NCBI GenBank assembly: GCA_012839215.1
Contig: DUNV01000022.1
Span: 1-53,605 of the forward strand
Direction: 5' to 3'
DNA from: Bacillota bacterium
GTDB taxonomy: Bacteria > Bacillota > Dethiobacteria > DTU022 > UBA8154
Length of the DNA: 53,605 bases
The notes beneath the pieces were generated by a model. That model was not told the origin of the DNA, did not search any database, and was given only the letters and a program-made list of their open reading frames with translations. The stretch's first letter is position 1. Each line of letters opens with the position of its first letter. Of this stretch, positions 16,791-26,834 are shown one piece after another. The translations under genes and the position numbers were made by a program.

Positions 16791-19010
16791 TTGAAAAAGG
16801 GGATGTTAAGGAAAGTGGACAAGACAGGTACAGGAAAAGAGGTTTACTATTTTCCTTCCTGGAAAAAACGGATTACGGGTAATTGGTTTTCCCACCTCGC
16901 TAGTGGACAGGCTGGCATAAGCATAAATTGGCAAACGATAATTTTGTTCATCATAACCTTTTTTATTGCGCGCGCCTCCCTATTGGGGGAGGTTGCCTCC
17001 TTCGGGTTTATTTTCTGGGCTTTGATGATGCGTGCCTTTCCGGAAAAAAAATTCCTGGTTACCGGAGCGGTTCTCCTCGGGTGGGCTACCCTTCCCTGTG
17101 GACTTTTTCCTCCATGGTTTCTTCCTGCAGCGATGCTCTCTTGGCAAACAGTAGATTTTTTATTGGAAAAGTTGTTTAAAAGGCATCTGGCCCTGTTTCT
17201 TGCGTTGCCGCTGATCATATTTGCCTTGCGTTTCCCGCTTCTTCTGGCAGCAGATTTTCCTCTCTATGAGACGACGGTGGTGGTGTTGGAAATGGTTCCG
17301 GCGGTTTTTATACCTCCGCTGGTGCGTCCATTACTCGAAGAAACGAAAATAGGCGGGGGTCAGGATGAGTTGTCATCTGAAGGTGCGATAGGGGTACTCT
17401 TGCTCCTTATCCTGGTTTTTTTGGGAATGGATGGAATTGTTCTTTTCGGGAGCATCAGGCTGCTGAATATTTTACCTCCTTTTCTTGTTCTTTTAGGGGC
17501 CTATCTCTGGGGGCCGGTGTTGGGTATGCTTGGCGGGATGGTAGCAGGCCTAACTCTCAGTTTTAACAACCCTGCACTCCTTTACTATGCCGGTGTACTG
17601 GGGGTTTCCGGTTTTTTGGCGGGTTTGCTGAAACCATATGGGCGTTTCTGGCTGTCTATTAGTTATTTGCTCATCTTGCGTTTTTTTTCCTTTTTTGGAA
17701 TAGAAGGGGGTTACCCTTTAACGGGTATTGGGGAAGAGCTAATCGTTGTGGCTCTTTTTTTGCTTATTCCCATAACCTTCTGGAGCGGGATGCAGGAGAT
17801 AAGCATTTTGTTTCCATGGAAACTTGATAATGGGGGGGCTTTGCGTTATAAGACAGCCTCCCGCATTAAAGAGTTTGCCGAGGTTTTTGGGGAATTGGCG
17901 ATGACCTTCCAACCCATCAATCGGGAGGAAGCAGCCGTTTCCCAACGGGATTTTACTCCACTGGTGGAGTACTTTAGCCGCAATGTCTGCAAAGCCTGTG
18001 GTTATTATCTGCGCTGCTGGAAAGGGGATGCGGATAAACAGGGCTCCCGGGTGATAGCCATGTTGGCAACGATGGAAGAAAAGGGGTATTTTACAGAAAA
18101 AATGATACCGGCTAAATTGAAACGCTATTGCCCTAGGCAGGCGGAGATCGCCAAAACTGTGGGAAAAATGAAAGAGATCCACCGCCTCAATTGTTATTGG
18201 CAGGAAAAAGTGCGATGCGGAAGAATGATGGTTTCCGAACAACTGCAAGGTGTTTCCTTGATGATGCATGATTTATTGCAGGAGCTAAAAACTAAGGTTG
18301 GTTACCAGGCCGAGGTAGAAAAAAACAAAAAAGTGTGTTTTTCATTGGAGGTGGGTATTGCCCAAGTTGCCAGGGAAGGATATCATATTTCTGGGGACAG
18401 TTATGCGGTCCTGCCTATGAAGGAGGGAAAACAGGCCCTCCTGCTCAGCGATGGGATGGGCAGCGGTAAGCAGGCACGACAGGCCAGTCGTTCGGCGGTA
18501 AGGTTGATGGAGCGCCTCCTGGAGGCCGGATTTCAGCAGGAAATAGTGATCAGCACAATTAATACGCTCCTGCGCCTGCGTTACCCGGCGGAAAGATTTG
18601 CCACAATGGATCTGGCCTTGCTCGATCTTGCCCAGGGCGAGATTGAATTATATAAATTGGGGGCACCCCCCAGCTTTTTTAAAAATGGTGCCTCGGTCAG
18701 GGTGCTTGGAACAGGTTCCTTGCCCATGGGTATTCTGGAAGAGATCGCTCCGGAGAGGGAAACTTGTTCACTAAATGGGGAAGGTGCAACTTTTGTGATG
18801 ATTACCGATGGGCTTTGGGAAGATCGGGGCGGGGAGGAAAACTGGCTGGTTACAGCCCTAAAGGGGATCCGCCATGATCACCCGCAGATAATTGCCGATC
18901 GCCTGATTGAAGAAGGCTGTAACCGTTTTCCCGGCGGGGTCAAAGATGACCTGACAGTGCTGGTGGGATCAGTAAGGTCCCTAGGGAAAAAAAGAAAAAC
19001 GTTTAAATGA
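16791..19010 (+). CDS. spoIIE: Stage II sporulation protein E
   Basis: 739 aa. About ten membrane helices span residues 40-330. A central regulatory/FtsZ-interaction region includes Cys-rich NVCKACGYYLRCW. A C-terminal PP2C-type phosphatase domain (about 515-730) has LLSDGMGSGKQAR, MDLALLDLAQGEIELYKLGAP, FVMITDGLWED and VKDDLTVLV. It dephosphorylates SpoIIAA to activate SigF in the forespore. Start uncertain: TTG 16791, ATG 16803 and GTG 16815 are in frame and none has ideal RBS spacing. Controlled by the promoter at 16695. Confidence 0.96.
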   Translation: MKKGMLRKVDKTGTGKEVYYFPSWKKRITGNWFSHLASGQAGISINWQTIILFIITFFIARASLLGEVASFGFIFWALMMRAFPEKKFLVTGAVLLGWATLPCGLFPPWFLPAAMLSWQTVDFLLEKLFKRHLALFLALPLIIFALRFPLLLAADFPLYETTVVVLEMVPAVFIPPLVRPLLEETKIGGGQDELSSEGAIGVLLLLILVFLGMDGIVLFGSIRLLNILPPFLVLLGAYLWGPVLGMLGGMVAGLTLSFNNPALLYYAGVLGVSGFLAGLLKPYGRFWLSISYLLILRFFSFFGIEGGYPLTGIGEELIVVALFLLIPITFWSGMQEISILFPWKLDNGGALRYKTASRIKEFAEVFGELAMTFQPINREEAAVSQRDFTPLVEYFSRNVCKACGYYLRCWKGDADKQGSRVIAMLATMEEKGYFTEKMIPAKLKRYCPRQAEIAKTVGKMKEIHRLNCYWQEKVRCGRMMVSEQLQGVSLMMHDLLQELKTKVGYQAEVEKNKKVCFSLEVGIAQVAREGYHISGDSYAVLPMKEGKQALLLSDGMGSGKQARQASRSAVRLMERLLEAGFQQEIVISTINTLLRLRYPAERFATMDLALLDLAQGEIELYKLGAPPSFFKNGASVRVLGTGSLPMGILEEIAPERETCSLNGEGATFVMITDGLWEDRGGEENWLVTALKGIRHDHPQIIADRLIEEGCNRFPGGVKDDLTVLVGSVRSLGKKRKTFK

Positions 19011-19042
19011 TTTCCCCGGATATTTTACCCTAGTGGAAGGAT

Positions 19043-19071
19043 TTGTTATGCTTTTAGAGAAAAGCTATAAT
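19043..19071 (+). promoter_or_regulatory. Upstream promoter copy (P1) of tilS
   Basis: TTGTTA, 17 nt, TATAAT. The -10 region lies in the first copy of a 28-bp direct repeat. Confidence 0.6.
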
Positions 19072-19146
19072 GAAGAACCACAAAATCAATGATTTAAAAA
19101 CGATCTGGCTTGACGGGCTTTAGAGAAAAGTTATAATGAAGAACCA
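19053..19146 (+). repeat. 28-bp direct repeat carrying duplicated -10 boxes
   Basis: TTTAGAGAAAAGCTATAATG (start of the unit) occurs at 19053-19080 and again at 19119-19146. The copies match at 27 of 28 positions and lie 66 bp apart. Each contains TATAAT and is preceded by its own -35-like box. Confidence 0.9.
19110..19137 (+). promoter_or_regulatory. Downstream promoter copy (P2) of tilS
   Basis: TTGACG, 16 nt, TATAAT. Transcription would start near 19144, so the ORF-track ATG at 19146 would be almost leaderless. Confidence 0.7.
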
Positions 19147-19190
19147 TGGTATGTAATCAGCAGGAAAGGTGGCTCGTTTTTCGCGAAAGT

Positions 19191-20690
19191 ATGTTTCAAA
19201 ATTCGCCGCTTTATCTATCGGTAAAAAAAACAATTTTGCAGGAACAACTCATAAATAAAGGCGACAGGGTTGTTATTGCTGTTTCGGGGGGTGCAGACTC
19301 CCTTTCTTTATTAATTCTTTTGAACCGTTTGCGAAGGGAGCCGGATCTGCCCTTTTCCCTCCATGTTGCTCACCTGGACCATGGTTTAAGGGGCAAGAGT
19401 GCAGCCGGAGATGCAAAATTTGTCCGGCGGATGGCAAAAAAATTAGGCCTGCCCTGTAGTGTGGGAATAGTTCAGGCGGAGCATTACAAGAGAAGCAGGG
19501 GTCTTTCCCTCGAGGACGCGGCTAGGCAGCTGCGTTATGGGTTTCTAGAGCAGTTGGCCGCCAGAGTGGGGGCCAACTGCATTGTTGTAGGGCATAACCG
19601 GGATGATCAGGTCGAGACGGTTCTGCTTAATTTCCTTAGGGGATCCGGGCCCGATGGTCTGGCGGGGATGAACTACAGCCGGAAAATCGGGGAAAGTGGT
19701 GTGGCATTGGTCCGGCCCCTTTTAAATATTAAGCGCAGGGAAATTGAAGAATTTTGTTGGCGCTATGGCTTCCGCCCCCGCCTGGATGAAACAAATAAGG
19801 ATCCGCGGTTCTTGCGCAACAGGATCAGGAAGGAAATTCTGCCTCTCTTGGAAAAAGTGGTTAATCCCCGGTTGAGGGAGGGAATTTTTCGTCTCTCCCA
19901 ACTCTTTTCGCTCGATAGGGACTGCTGGGAACAAATTACTACCGATCGCCTCCTGGCGATTCAGCGGGAAGGGGGGCCTGATTCCCTGACAATCGATCGT
20001 CAGCTTTTCCTTGGGGAGCATGCCTCCCTGCAGGGAAGAATAATCCGCCTAGTGGTCAAAAAGCTTTTGGGGAGCATTCCCCGGGAGGTGGGCTTTCACC
20101 GCATCCAGGCCACCCTGGATCTTATTAACAGGGAAAAGCCCCGCGGGGCAGTCCATTTTCCTCATGGGCTTATTATAACAAGGGACTATCAGAAAATAAA
20201 GGCATTTCTTCCCGCGGTACACAGGGAGGAAAAGCGTTCCCGGCAGGGATGCCAAACGACGTTCCTGCCTATTCCCGGAGAGGTAGGGATAGCAGGTTAT
20301 CCCCATGTTATTCTCAGGGCCAGCCTTTCCGAGGCCTGCGCTCTCGTTTGGCCCCCCGATGAAGAAAGGGTGGCCTACCTGGATTTTGATAAGGTGTTCG
20401 GGTTGGCCTCAGCGGGGGAAGGCCTGCCCCCCGGGGGAAATAATGATATGGTGCTGTTGGTTCGTCGGCGACAGCCTGGCGATCGTTTCTACCCGCTTGG
20501 TGCGCCGGGTAGGAAGAAATTAAAGGATTTTTTTATCAATCATAAAATTTCCTGGAGAAAAAGAGATTTTGTTCCCCTAGTAATTGCCGGGGAAGAGATT
20601 GTCTGGGTTGTGGGAAGGCAAATTTCCCATCTTTGCAGAATTACAGAGGATACAAAAAAAGTTATCGTCTTGTCTTTAGAAACTGCCTAG
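19191..20690 (+). CDS. tilS: tRNA(Ile)-lysidine synthetase
   Basis: ATP-dependent enzyme that converts C34 of the CAU-anticodon tRNA-Ile to lysidine so that it reads AUA. 499 aa. PP-loop VIAVSGGADSLSLL near residue 27, AHLDHGLRGKSA near 62, GHNRDDQVETVLLNFLRG near 135, a middle TilS domain, and a C-terminal domain (GDRFYPLGAPGRKKLKDFFI) near 425. ATG at 19191 is chosen because promoter P2 overlaps the earlier ATG (19146). The RBS is weak either way. It lies between spoIIE and hpt as in many Firmicutes. Confidence 0.93.
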   Translation: MFQNSPLYLSVKKTILQEQLINKGDRVVIAVSGGADSLSLLILLNRLRREPDLPFSLHVAHLDHGLRGKSAAGDAKFVRRMAKKLGLPCSVGIVQAEHYKRSRGLSLEDAARQLRYGFLEQLAARVGANCIVVGHNRDDQVETVLLNFLRGSGPDGLAGMNYSRKIGESGVALVRPLLNIKRREIEEFCWRYGFRPRLDETNKDPRFLRNRIRKEILPLLEKVVNPRLREGIFRLSQLFSLDRDCWEQITTDRLLAIQREGGPDSLTIDRQLFLGEHASLQGRIIRLVVKKLLGSIPREVGFHRIQATLDLINREKPRGAVHFPHGLIITRDYQKIKAFLPAVHREEKRSRQGCQTTFLPIPGEVGIAGYPHVILRASLSEACALVWPPDEERVAYLDFDKVFGLASAGEGLPPGGNNDMVLLVRRRQPGDRFYPLGAPGRKKLKDFFINHKISWRKRDFVPLVIAGEEIVWVVGRQISHLCRITEDTKKVIVLSLETA

Positions 20691-20744
20691 TTTTGTTATT
20701 GTCTAGAACGAAATTAATTCAACGCTGCAAAGGGGGCTTATGTA

Positions 20745-21278
20745 ATGGTTGATGGAAGGATGCGGGTTTTGCTCTCCAACAAGGAAATTCAAAAAAAAGT
20801 TGGGGAGCTTGCAGAAGCTATTTCCCGGGATTACGAGGGCAAGGATTTGCTGCTTGTTTGTGTTCTCAAGGGGGCCGTAGTTTTCCTCAGTGATCTTATG
20901 CGTTATATAAAAGTTCCTTTGGGTATAGATTTTATGGCCGTTTCCAGCTATGGAAGCGGTGCATCCACCTCCGGTGTTGTCCGCATTTTAAAAGACCTCG
21001 ACATGAGCATCGAGAATCGGGATGTGCTCATCGTCGAGGATATTATCGATTCGGGGCTTACCCTGAGCTATCTTTGTGAAAACCTGCTTTCACGCAACCC
21101 TAAATCCCTAAAAATCGTTACCCTTTTAGATAAGCCGGAGCGCAGAAAGGTGCAAATTAGGCCGGATTATTGCGGTTTTAAGATTCCGGATGAATTTGTC
21201 GTGGGATATGGCCTCGATTATAACGAAAAGCACCGGAATTATCCCGATGTTTGTGTTTTGCTTGAGTTCGATTCCTAG
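20745..21278 (+). CDS. hpt: Hypoxanthine phosphoribosyltransferase
   Basis: 177-aa purine salvage enzyme that makes IMP and GMP from hypoxanthine or guanine plus PRPP. The PRPP-binding loop [17 protein letters not shown] is near residue 90. [18 protein letters not shown] is near 40, and the C-terminal [18 protein letters not shown] motif is present. ATG with AAAGGGGG upstream. The 3' end carries the ftsH promoter. Confidence 0.96.
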   Translation: MVDGRMRVLLSNKEIQKKVGELAEAISRDYEGKDLLLVCVLKGAVVFLSDLMRYIKVPLGIDFMAVSSYGSGASTSGVVRILKDLDMSIENRDVLIVEDIIDSGLTLSYLCENLLSRNPKSLKIVTLLDKPERRKVQIRPDYCGFKIPDEFVVGYGLDYNEKHRNYPDVCVLLEFDS

Positions 21279-21290
21279 TTATGATACAAT
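21262..21290 (+). promoter_or_regulatory. Promoter of ftsH overlapping the hpt 3' end
   Basis: TTGAGT, 17 nt, TACAAT, ending 38 nt before the ftsH TTG start. Confidence 0.6.
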
Positions 21291-21327
21291 TATGAAACAG
21301 GTGTGTAAAAAAGGGGGGGTTCGGGAT

Positions 21328-23292
21328 TTGAACAGCAGATTTTTACGCCAGGCAACCTTTTATCTGCTCATTTTTATGATTGCCGTGGCTTTAATTCAAA
21401 CATTTAGCAAACCGCCGGAAGTTATACGTGATATTAACTATTACCCTGAATTTATTAATTTAATAGAAACAGGCCAATTAAGGGAAGTGACCCTCGAGGG
21501 AAACAATGTCGAGGGTGTGCTGGAAAGTGGAGAAAAAGTAAGAACCTTCCGGCCCCCGGATGATGACCTGACGGCCAGGCTTATTGAAAATAAGATTCCT
21601 TACGATCCCGGGCCGGAACCTTCACCGCCCTGGTATTCCACCCTGCTGACCTATTTGATACCCTTTATTTTAATTATAGGTTTGTTTTTTTTCTTTATGC
21701 AGCAATCCCAGGGTGGTGGGAACAGGGTCATGAATTTCGGCAAAAGCAGGGCCAGACTGCATGAGGGGGACCGTAAAAAAGTTACCTTTGAACATGTCGC
21801 CGGTGCCGATGAGGAAAAGGAAGAGCTTGAGGAAATTGTCATGTTCCTGAAGGAGCCCAAAAAATTTCTTGAACTTGGTGCCCGTATTCCCAAGGGTGTT
21901 CTTCTTGTCGGGCCACCCGGGACAGGGAAAACGTTGCTTGCCCGTGCCGTTGCTGGAGAGGCCGGGGTTCCTTTTTTTAGTATCAGTGGCTCGGATTTTG
22001 TAGAAATGTTCGTTGGGGTGGGAGCATCCCGTGTACGGGATCTGTTTGAAAATGCCAAGAAAAGTTCACCTTGTATCGTTTTTATTGATGAAATCGATGC
22101 AGTGGGGCGTCAGCGCGGTGCCGGGCTGGGGGGAGGCCATGATGAGCGGGAGCAAACGCTTAACCAGCTTCTGGTGGAGATGGATGGCTTTGATGTTAAC
22201 GAAGGTATTATCATCCTCGCCGCTACGAACAGGCCCGATATTTTAGACCCTGCCTTGCTTAGGCCCGGGCGTTTCGATAGGCAGATTACTGTCAACTTTC
22301 CCGATGTGCGCGGCCGGGAGGAAATCATGCAGGTTCATGCCAAGGGGAAACCTTTCGATAGCGAGGTGGATCTCAAGGTTCTGGCCAGACGTACCCCGGG
22401 TTTTACCGGGGCCGATCTGGAAAACCTGATCAACGAAGCCGCCCTTTTGGCGGCGCGGCGCAATAAAAAATCAATCAGTATGCATGAGCTGGAAGAGGCC
22501 ATCGATCGCGTTATTGCCGGGACTGAAAAGAGAAGCAAGGTTATCAGTGAATTTGAAAAGAAGATCGTGGCCTTCCACGAATCGGGGCATGCCTTGGTTG
22601 GCTACCTGCTGCCCAAAACGGACCCGGTGCACAAGGTGTCCATTATTCCCCGGGGGAGGGCCGGCGGTTATACGCTCATGCTGCCTGAGGAGGATCGCTA
22701 TTATATGACACGCTCGGAGCTGTTGGCCCGGGTGGCGACCCTTTTGGGCGGGAGAGTGGCGGAACAGGTCGTCTTTGATGAGATCAGCACGGGGGCGCAA
22801 AATGACCTTGAAAGGGCCACGTCGATCGTTCGTCAGATGATCATGGAATATGGGATGAGCGATGAGCTTGGACCCATTACTTTCGGGCGCAAGCACAATC
22901 AAATTTTTCTGGGGCGTGATCTGGCCAGGGATCGTGATTTTAGTGAAGAAGTTGCTAAATCCATCGACAAGGAAATCCGTGGCACCGTGGAAAAGGCTTA
23001 CCATATGGCCGAGGATCTTATTGTTAAAAATAGGGATAAGCTGGATTTGCTTGCGACAACGCTGTTGGAACAGGAGACCCTAAATGCGGAGGAAATTGAG
23101 GCTTTGATGACAGGTACAGGCCAGGATGAAGAAAAACCTGAAGAAGAGCCTTCGGGTCAGGGCAGCCCTGCCAGCAAGGAGGCTGGCCGTCGGGGGATCC
23201 TGGAAAAGAAAAAGGATATTGGTGAAAAGGTAAAGGTTGTTTTTCGCCCGGAAAAAAGCCAAATTCACCCAAAACCCGGGGAAGAGGTATAA
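21328..23292 (+). CDS. ftsH: ATP-dependent zinc metalloprotease FtsH
   Basis: 654-aa membrane protease. Two helices flank an extracytoplasmic domain (about residues 8-120). The AAA+ module has [32 protein letters not shown] and [20 protein letters not shown] (SRH). The zinc protease motif is [12 protein letters not shown] with the third ligand in [12 protein letters not shown]. It degrades membrane and regulatory proteins. The true start is TTG 21328 (AAGGGGGGG upstream). The ORF-track extension into hpt is rejected. Only 4 bases separate it from fhs. Confidence 0.97.
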   Translation: MNSRFLRQATFYLLIFMIAVALIQTFSKPPEVIRDINYYPEFINLIETGQLREVTLEGNNVEGVLESGEKVRTFRPPDDDLTARLIENKIPYDPGPEPSPPWYSTLLTYLIPFILIIGLFFFFMQQSQGGGNRVMNFGKSRARLHEGDRKKVTFEHVAGADEEKEELEEIVMFLKEPKKFLELGARIPKGVLLVGPPGTGKTLLARAVAGEAGVPFFSISGSDFVEMFVGVGASRVRDLFENAKKSSPCIVFIDEIDAVGRQRGAGLGGGHDEREQTLNQLLVEMDGFDVNEGIIILAATNRPDILDPALLRPGRFDRQITVNFPDVRGREEIMQVHAKGKPFDSEVDLKVLARRTPGFTGADLENLINEAALLAARRNKKSISMHELEEAIDRVIAGTEKRSKVISEFEKKIVAFHESGHALVGYLLPKTDPVHKVSIIPRGRAGGYTLMLPEEDRYYMTRSELLARVATLLGGRVAEQVVFDEISTGAQNDLERATSIVRQMIMEYGMSDELGPITFGRKHNQIFLGRDLARDRDFSEEVAKSIDKEIRGTVEKAYHMAEDLIVKNRDKLDLLATTLLEQETLNAEEIEALMTGTGQDEEKPEEEPSGQGSPASKEAGRRGILEKKKDIGEKVKVVFRPEKSQIHPKPGEEV

Positions 23293-23296
23293 TGCA

Positions 23297-25060
23297 GTGG
23301 CACTGGATCCAAAAAAATATGCGGACTGGGAAATAGCAGAAGAAGCCGAATCTAGAATGAAAACTGTTTACCAGCTGGGAAAAGAGCTGGGTTTGGAAAA
23401 CGAGGAACTCCTTCCTTACGGGCACTTTATTGCCAAGATCGATTATAAGAAGGTACTCGATCGTTTAAAGGACAAGCCTGATGGAAAATATATTAATGTT
23501 ACTGCCATAACCCCCACCCCGTTGGGGGAGGGAAAAACTACCTCCCTTATTGGATTGGCGCAGGGAATGGGCAGGAGGGGGAAAAATGTAATTGCTGCTA
23601 TCAGGCAGCCATCCGGTGGGCCGACGATGAACCTGAAGGGTTCGGCGGCGGGAGGGGGTCTATCCCAGTGTATTCCTCTTACAGAATTTTCCCTGGGCAT
23701 GACAGGCGATATCAATGCTGTAATGAATGCACACAATCTAGCTATGGTTGCTCTGACAGCCCGCATGCAGCATGAATTTAATTATAGCGATGCCTTTCTT
23801 AGGAAACTTGGGCTCCGGAGGCTCAATATTGACCCCACGAACGTGGAAATGAAATGGTTAATAGATTTTTGTGCCCAGGCGTTACGCAATATTATAATAG
23901 GCATAGGTGGAAAAAAAGATGGGTTGATGATGGATTCGGGTTTTAATATTGCCGTTTCCTCAGAGGTAATGGCTATACTTGCTGTTTCCAAGGATCTGAG
24001 GGATATGCGGGAACGCATGTCCAAGATAGTAGTAGCCTATGATAAGGGGGGCAATCCCATCACCACTGCCGATTTGGAAGTTGATGGTGCCATGACCGCC
24101 TGGATGATCAAGGCCCTTAACCCCAACCTGATGCAGACTCTTGAGGGGCAACCATGTTTTGTTCATGCCGGCCCTTTCGCCAATATTGCCATTGGCCAGA
24201 ATTCCATTATCGCCGATCGAGTTGCCCTCAAGCTTGGCGATTATGTGGCTACAGAGTCCGGCTTTGCGGCGGATATTGGGTTTGAAAAATTTTGGAATCT
24301 CAAGACACGCATGTCCGGGCTCGTGCCCAGCTGCGCCGTGCTTGTGGCTACCATCCGTGCACTGAAATGCCACGGTGGAGCTCCTCTCCCTATTCCCGGG
24401 AAACCGCTCGATCCCAGCTATAGCCGGGAAAATATCCCCTGGGTGGAAAAAGGTTGTGAAAACCTCCTGCACCTGATTAATGTCATTAAGAAATCCGGTG
24501 TCAGCCCGGTCGTCTGCATCAATGCTTTTTATACTGATACAGATCAGGAAATCAGGGTTGTGCGTCGCCTGGTGGAGGAAACTGGGGCAAGGGTGGCCCT
24601 TTCCCGGCATTGGGAGCTGGGTGGAGAGGGGGCCCTGGAACTGGCAGATGCTGTCATCGAGGCATGTGAGGAAAAGACCCAGTTCAAAATTCTTTACGAA
24701 CTCGATACACCCCTGCGCAACCGCATTGAAATGATTGCCAAGGAGGTTTATGGTGCAGATGGGGTCGAATATGCCCCAGAGGCCATGGAAAAGGCCAAAA
24801 GGATGGAAAAGGATCCGGAGATACGGCAGATGGGTACCTGCATGGTTAAGACACACCTGAGTCTTTCGGACGATCCCCGGTTGAAGGGTGTGCCCAAAGG
24901 CTGGACGCTTTTTGTGAGGGATATTCTTATTTTTAAGGGAGCCGGCTTTGTTGTACCCGTCTGTGGGCCAATCAGCCTGATGCCTGGGACAGGCTCCAAT
25001 CCTGCTTTCCGCCGTATCGATGTCGATGTGGATACAGGAAGGGTCAAGGGTTTATTCTAG
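23297..25060 (+). CDS. fhs: Formate-tetrahydrofolate ligase, divergent type
   Basis: 587 aa, about 30 longer than the Moorella enzyme. It makes 10-formyl-THF from formate, ATP and THF, the entry to the methyl branch of the Wood-Ljungdahl pathway and to C1 metabolism. The P-loop [19 protein letters not shown] is intact. The following loops diverge: [21 protein letters not shown] replaces the usual REPSLGPxFGIKGGAAGGGY, and [13 protein letters not shown] replaces VPMEDINLHFTGD. The C-terminus (DIDADG-like, VKGLF) is normal. GTG start with GAAGAGG about 9 nt upstream. Probably co-transcribed with ftsH. Confidence 0.9.
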   Translation: MALDPKKYADWEIAEEAESRMKTVYQLGKELGLENEELLPYGHFIAKIDYKKVLDRLKDKPDGKYINVTAITPTPLGEGKTTSLIGLAQGMGRRGKNVIAAIRQPSGGPTMNLKGSAAGGGLSQCIPLTEFSLGMTGDINAVMNAHNLAMVALTARMQHEFNYSDAFLRKLGLRRLNIDPTNVEMKWLIDFCAQALRNIIIGIGGKKDGLMMDSGFNIAVSSEVMAILAVSKDLRDMRERMSKIVVAYDKGGNPITTADLEVDGAMTAWMIKALNPNLMQTLEGQPCFVHAGPFANIAIGQNSIIADRVALKLGDYVATESGFAADIGFEKFWNLKTRMSGLVPSCAVLVATIRALKCHGGAPLPIPGKPLDPSYSRENIPWVEKGCENLLHLINVIKKSGVSPVVCINAFYTDTDQEIRVVRRLVEETGARVALSRHWELGGEGALELADAVIEACEEKTQFKILYELDTPLRNRIEMIAKEVYGADGVEYAPEAMEKAKRMEKDPEIRQMGTCMVKTHLSLSDDPRLKGVPKGWTLFVRDILIFKGAGFVVPVCGPISLMPGTGSNPAFRRIDVDVDTGRVKGLF

Positions 25061-25079
25061 TTTAAGTCAGATATTGTTA

Positions 25080-25179
25080 GCAGAGTAGGTGTCATGCGTT
25101 AAGTGCTAAGGGATGGGAAGTTGCCCTTAGACGAAAGATGCCCTGTTTTTAGAAAGGGGCATTTGCGATGTGGCTCCGC
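25080..25179 (+). promoter_or_regulatory. THF (tetrahydrofolate) riboswitch
   Basis: The conserved THF-aptamer elements occur in order: a closing stem GCAGAG/CTCCGC, AGAGTAG, GCGTTAAGTG, GGGATGGGAAGTTG, the partner strand CCCTTAGACGAA, a variable hairpin (GATGCCCTG...GGGGCAT), and the 3' core TTTGCGATG. This matches the folT-type THF riboswitches of Clostridia. It lies directly upstream of the folate transporter gene. Confidence 0.9.
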
Positions 25180-25199
25180 GTCCACTGCTACGTGAGAGC

Positions 25200-25255
25200 A
25201 AAGGATAACATTTCCTTTCTCTTAGATGTGGCCGCGGCCTATCTTAGACAAAGGA
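25200..25255 (+). promoter_or_regulatory. Likely translational expression platform of the THF riboswitch
   Basis: AAAGGA occurs at 25200-25205 and again as the Shine-Dalgarno at 25250-25255. TCCTTT at 25213-25218 can pair with either copy. A GGCCGCGGCC palindrome lies between. No U-run terminator is seen, which suggests control of ribosome access. Confidence 0.55.
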
Positions 25256-25266
25256 GATGTTTTTTA

Positions 25267-25845
25267 ATGAAGAAAATTGAGGCAAAAATGTTAACGCGCA
25301 TGGCTTTGCTGATCGCGTTGAATATACTTTTAAGCAGGATGTTAAGCATAAGGATTCCCCTTGGCGGGGTCGAGGGCTTGCGTATTGGTTTCAGTTCACT
25401 GCCAGTGATTTTCGCCGGCATCTTTCTGGGGCCCCTGGCAGGGGGAATTGTGGGCGCCCTCGGCGATCTGGCCGGCTTTTTAATCAACCCGATGGGCCCC
25501 TATATGCCCCATTTTACCCTTAATGCTGCTCTTCGGGGTATTATACCCGGCCTTGTTGTCCTCTTGCTGATAAGGGGCAGGGAAAGGCGGCAGATTGGCC
25601 TCTTCCCTCTTTTTCTGTCTGTTTGTAGCACATTGATTATCACTGAAATTTTCCTGCTACCTTATTTTCACGAAACGCTTTTTGGCCTAAGCAGGATTGT
25701 TACCGTTCCGCCAAGGATCATTCAAAATGTCATTACTATACCTGTCTATACGGTTTTGCTGTTCAGTTTAGGCCGTGCCGCGGAGAAAATTTTCACAACC
25801 GGGCCGGGCCGGGAAATACCGCATCTATCTAGCAAAATCTGGTAA
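25267..25845 (+). CDS. folT: Folate ECF transporter S component
   Basis: 192-aa membrane protein with about six helices, the substrate-binding subunit of an energy-coupling-factor importer. The family pattern includes LIALNILLSRMLSIRIP, GGVEGLRIGFSSLPVIFAGIFLGPLAGGIVGALGDLAGF and a PRIIQNVITIPVYT segment. The THF riboswitch upstream supports folate as substrate. ATG at 25267 (AAAGGAG upstream). The ORF-track start at 25168 lies in the riboswitch and is rejected. EcfA and EcfT must be encoded elsewhere. Confidence 0.92.
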   Translation: MKKIEAKMLTRMALLIALNILLSRMLSIRIPLGGVEGLRIGFSSLPVIFAGIFLGPLAGGIVGALGDLAGFLINPMGPYMPHFTLNAALRGIIPGLVVLLLIRGRERRQIGLFPLFLSVCSTLIITEIFLLPYFHETLFGLSRIVTVPPRIIQNVITIPVYTVLLFSLGRAAEKIFTTGPGREIPHLSSKIW

Positions 25846-25932
25846 GGCCAAGTTTATATTTATTTTATGGGAAAAAAGTAGTAAACTATAAAGACTGGTC
25901 GGTTGTAGAACTATTTGTAGGAGGTGGAACCC

Positions 25933-26721
25933 TTGCTCCTGGCCATAGATGTAGGTAATACCAATATGATGTTGGGCGCTTACAGATCCGATAAACTAGA
26001 AAGGTGCTGGCGCATTTCTACCAATAGAAATCAGACTGAAGATGAATATGGCGTCATTATTCGCAACCTGTTTCAGCAAAGCGGACTGCAGGCGGAATGT
26101 ATTCATGGCATGATAATTTCCTCTGTCGTTCCTCCGCTGCGTTTTCCTCTAGTCAAAATGGCAGAGAAATATTTTAAGGTGACCCCGCTCATCGTTGGCC
26201 CGGGAATTAAAACCGGGCTGAATATCCTTTATGATAATCCGCGTGAGATAGGTGCCGATAGGGTGGTCAATGCAGTAGCAGGCATTGCCCTCTACGGAGG
26301 CCCACTAATTATTGTTGATTTTGGCACGGCAACGACCTTCTGTGCCATATCAGGGACCGGCGATTATCTAGGCGGTTCTATCGCTCCGGGTATTGCTATT
26401 TCCACCGAGGCACTTTTTGAAAAAGCGGCCAAACTACCCAGGGTTGAGATCGTTAAACCGAAAAAGATTATTGGCAAGGATACGATCAGCAGCATCCAGA
26501 TAGGTATTTACTATGGTTTTGTGGGGCAGGTGGACGGCATTGTCAAGCGCATGATCAGGGAGTTCCCTGAGAAGCCTTTTGTTGTCGCCACTGGTGGTTT
26601 GGCCGGGCTTATTATCAAGGAATCGGAAACGATTGATGAGGTGAATCCTTTTCTGACCTTGGCTGGGTTGAGGGTTATCTATAATAAAAACACTGTTCTT
26701 GAACCTTCACACAATAGATAA
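25933..26721 (+). CDS. coaX: Type III pantothenate kinase
   Basis: 262 aa, ASKHA fold, first step of coenzyme A synthesis. The phosphate-1 motif is [14 protein letters not shown] at the start, [11 protein letters not shown] is near residue 107, and [11 protein letters not shown] is near 130. TTG at 25933 (GGAGG 8 nt upstream) gives the standard [11 protein letters not shown] start and is preferred to GTG 25924. No biotin ligase or dus gene follows, unlike in many relatives. Confidence 0.95.
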   Translation: MLLAIDVGNTNMMLGAYRSDKLERCWRISTNRNQTEDEYGVIIRNLFQQSGLQAECIHGMIISSVVPPLRFPLVKMAEKYFKVTPLIVGPGIKTGLNILYDNPREIGADRVVNAVAGIALYGGPLIIVDFGTATTFCAISGTGDYLGGSIAPGIAISTEALFEKAAKLPRVEIVKPKKIIGKDTISSIQIGIYYGFVGQVDGIVKRMIREFPEKPFVVATGGLAGLIIKESETIDEVNPFLTLAGLRVIYNKNTVLEPSHNR

Positions 26722-26790
26722 GCTTTAAGCTATTTTTACAAATTCAGCAGGAATTTATGTCTTTAAGAAGAATCTAAAAAATAGGGAAGG

Positions 26791-26805
26791 TTCACAGATT
26801 GTGAA
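26791..26805. promoter_or_regulatory. Perfect palindrome upstream of the mrp operon
   Basis: TTCACA-GAT-TGTGAA, a perfect 6+6 inverted repeat 30 nt before the first gene. It could be an operator. It is not a CRP site (the arms are inverted relative to TGTGA-TCACA). Confidence 0.4.
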
Positions 26806-26834
26806 AAGAAGAACTATCCCAGGGGGTAAATGGC

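Noticed and set aside
21190-21327. ftsH start at 21190 as in the ORF track
   Set aside because: It lies inside hpt. The TTG at 21328 has a strong RBS and gives the normal FtsH N-terminus.
23960-24856. 298-codon minus-strand ORF
   Set aside because: Antisense to formate-THF ligase; no RBS and no recognisable domain.
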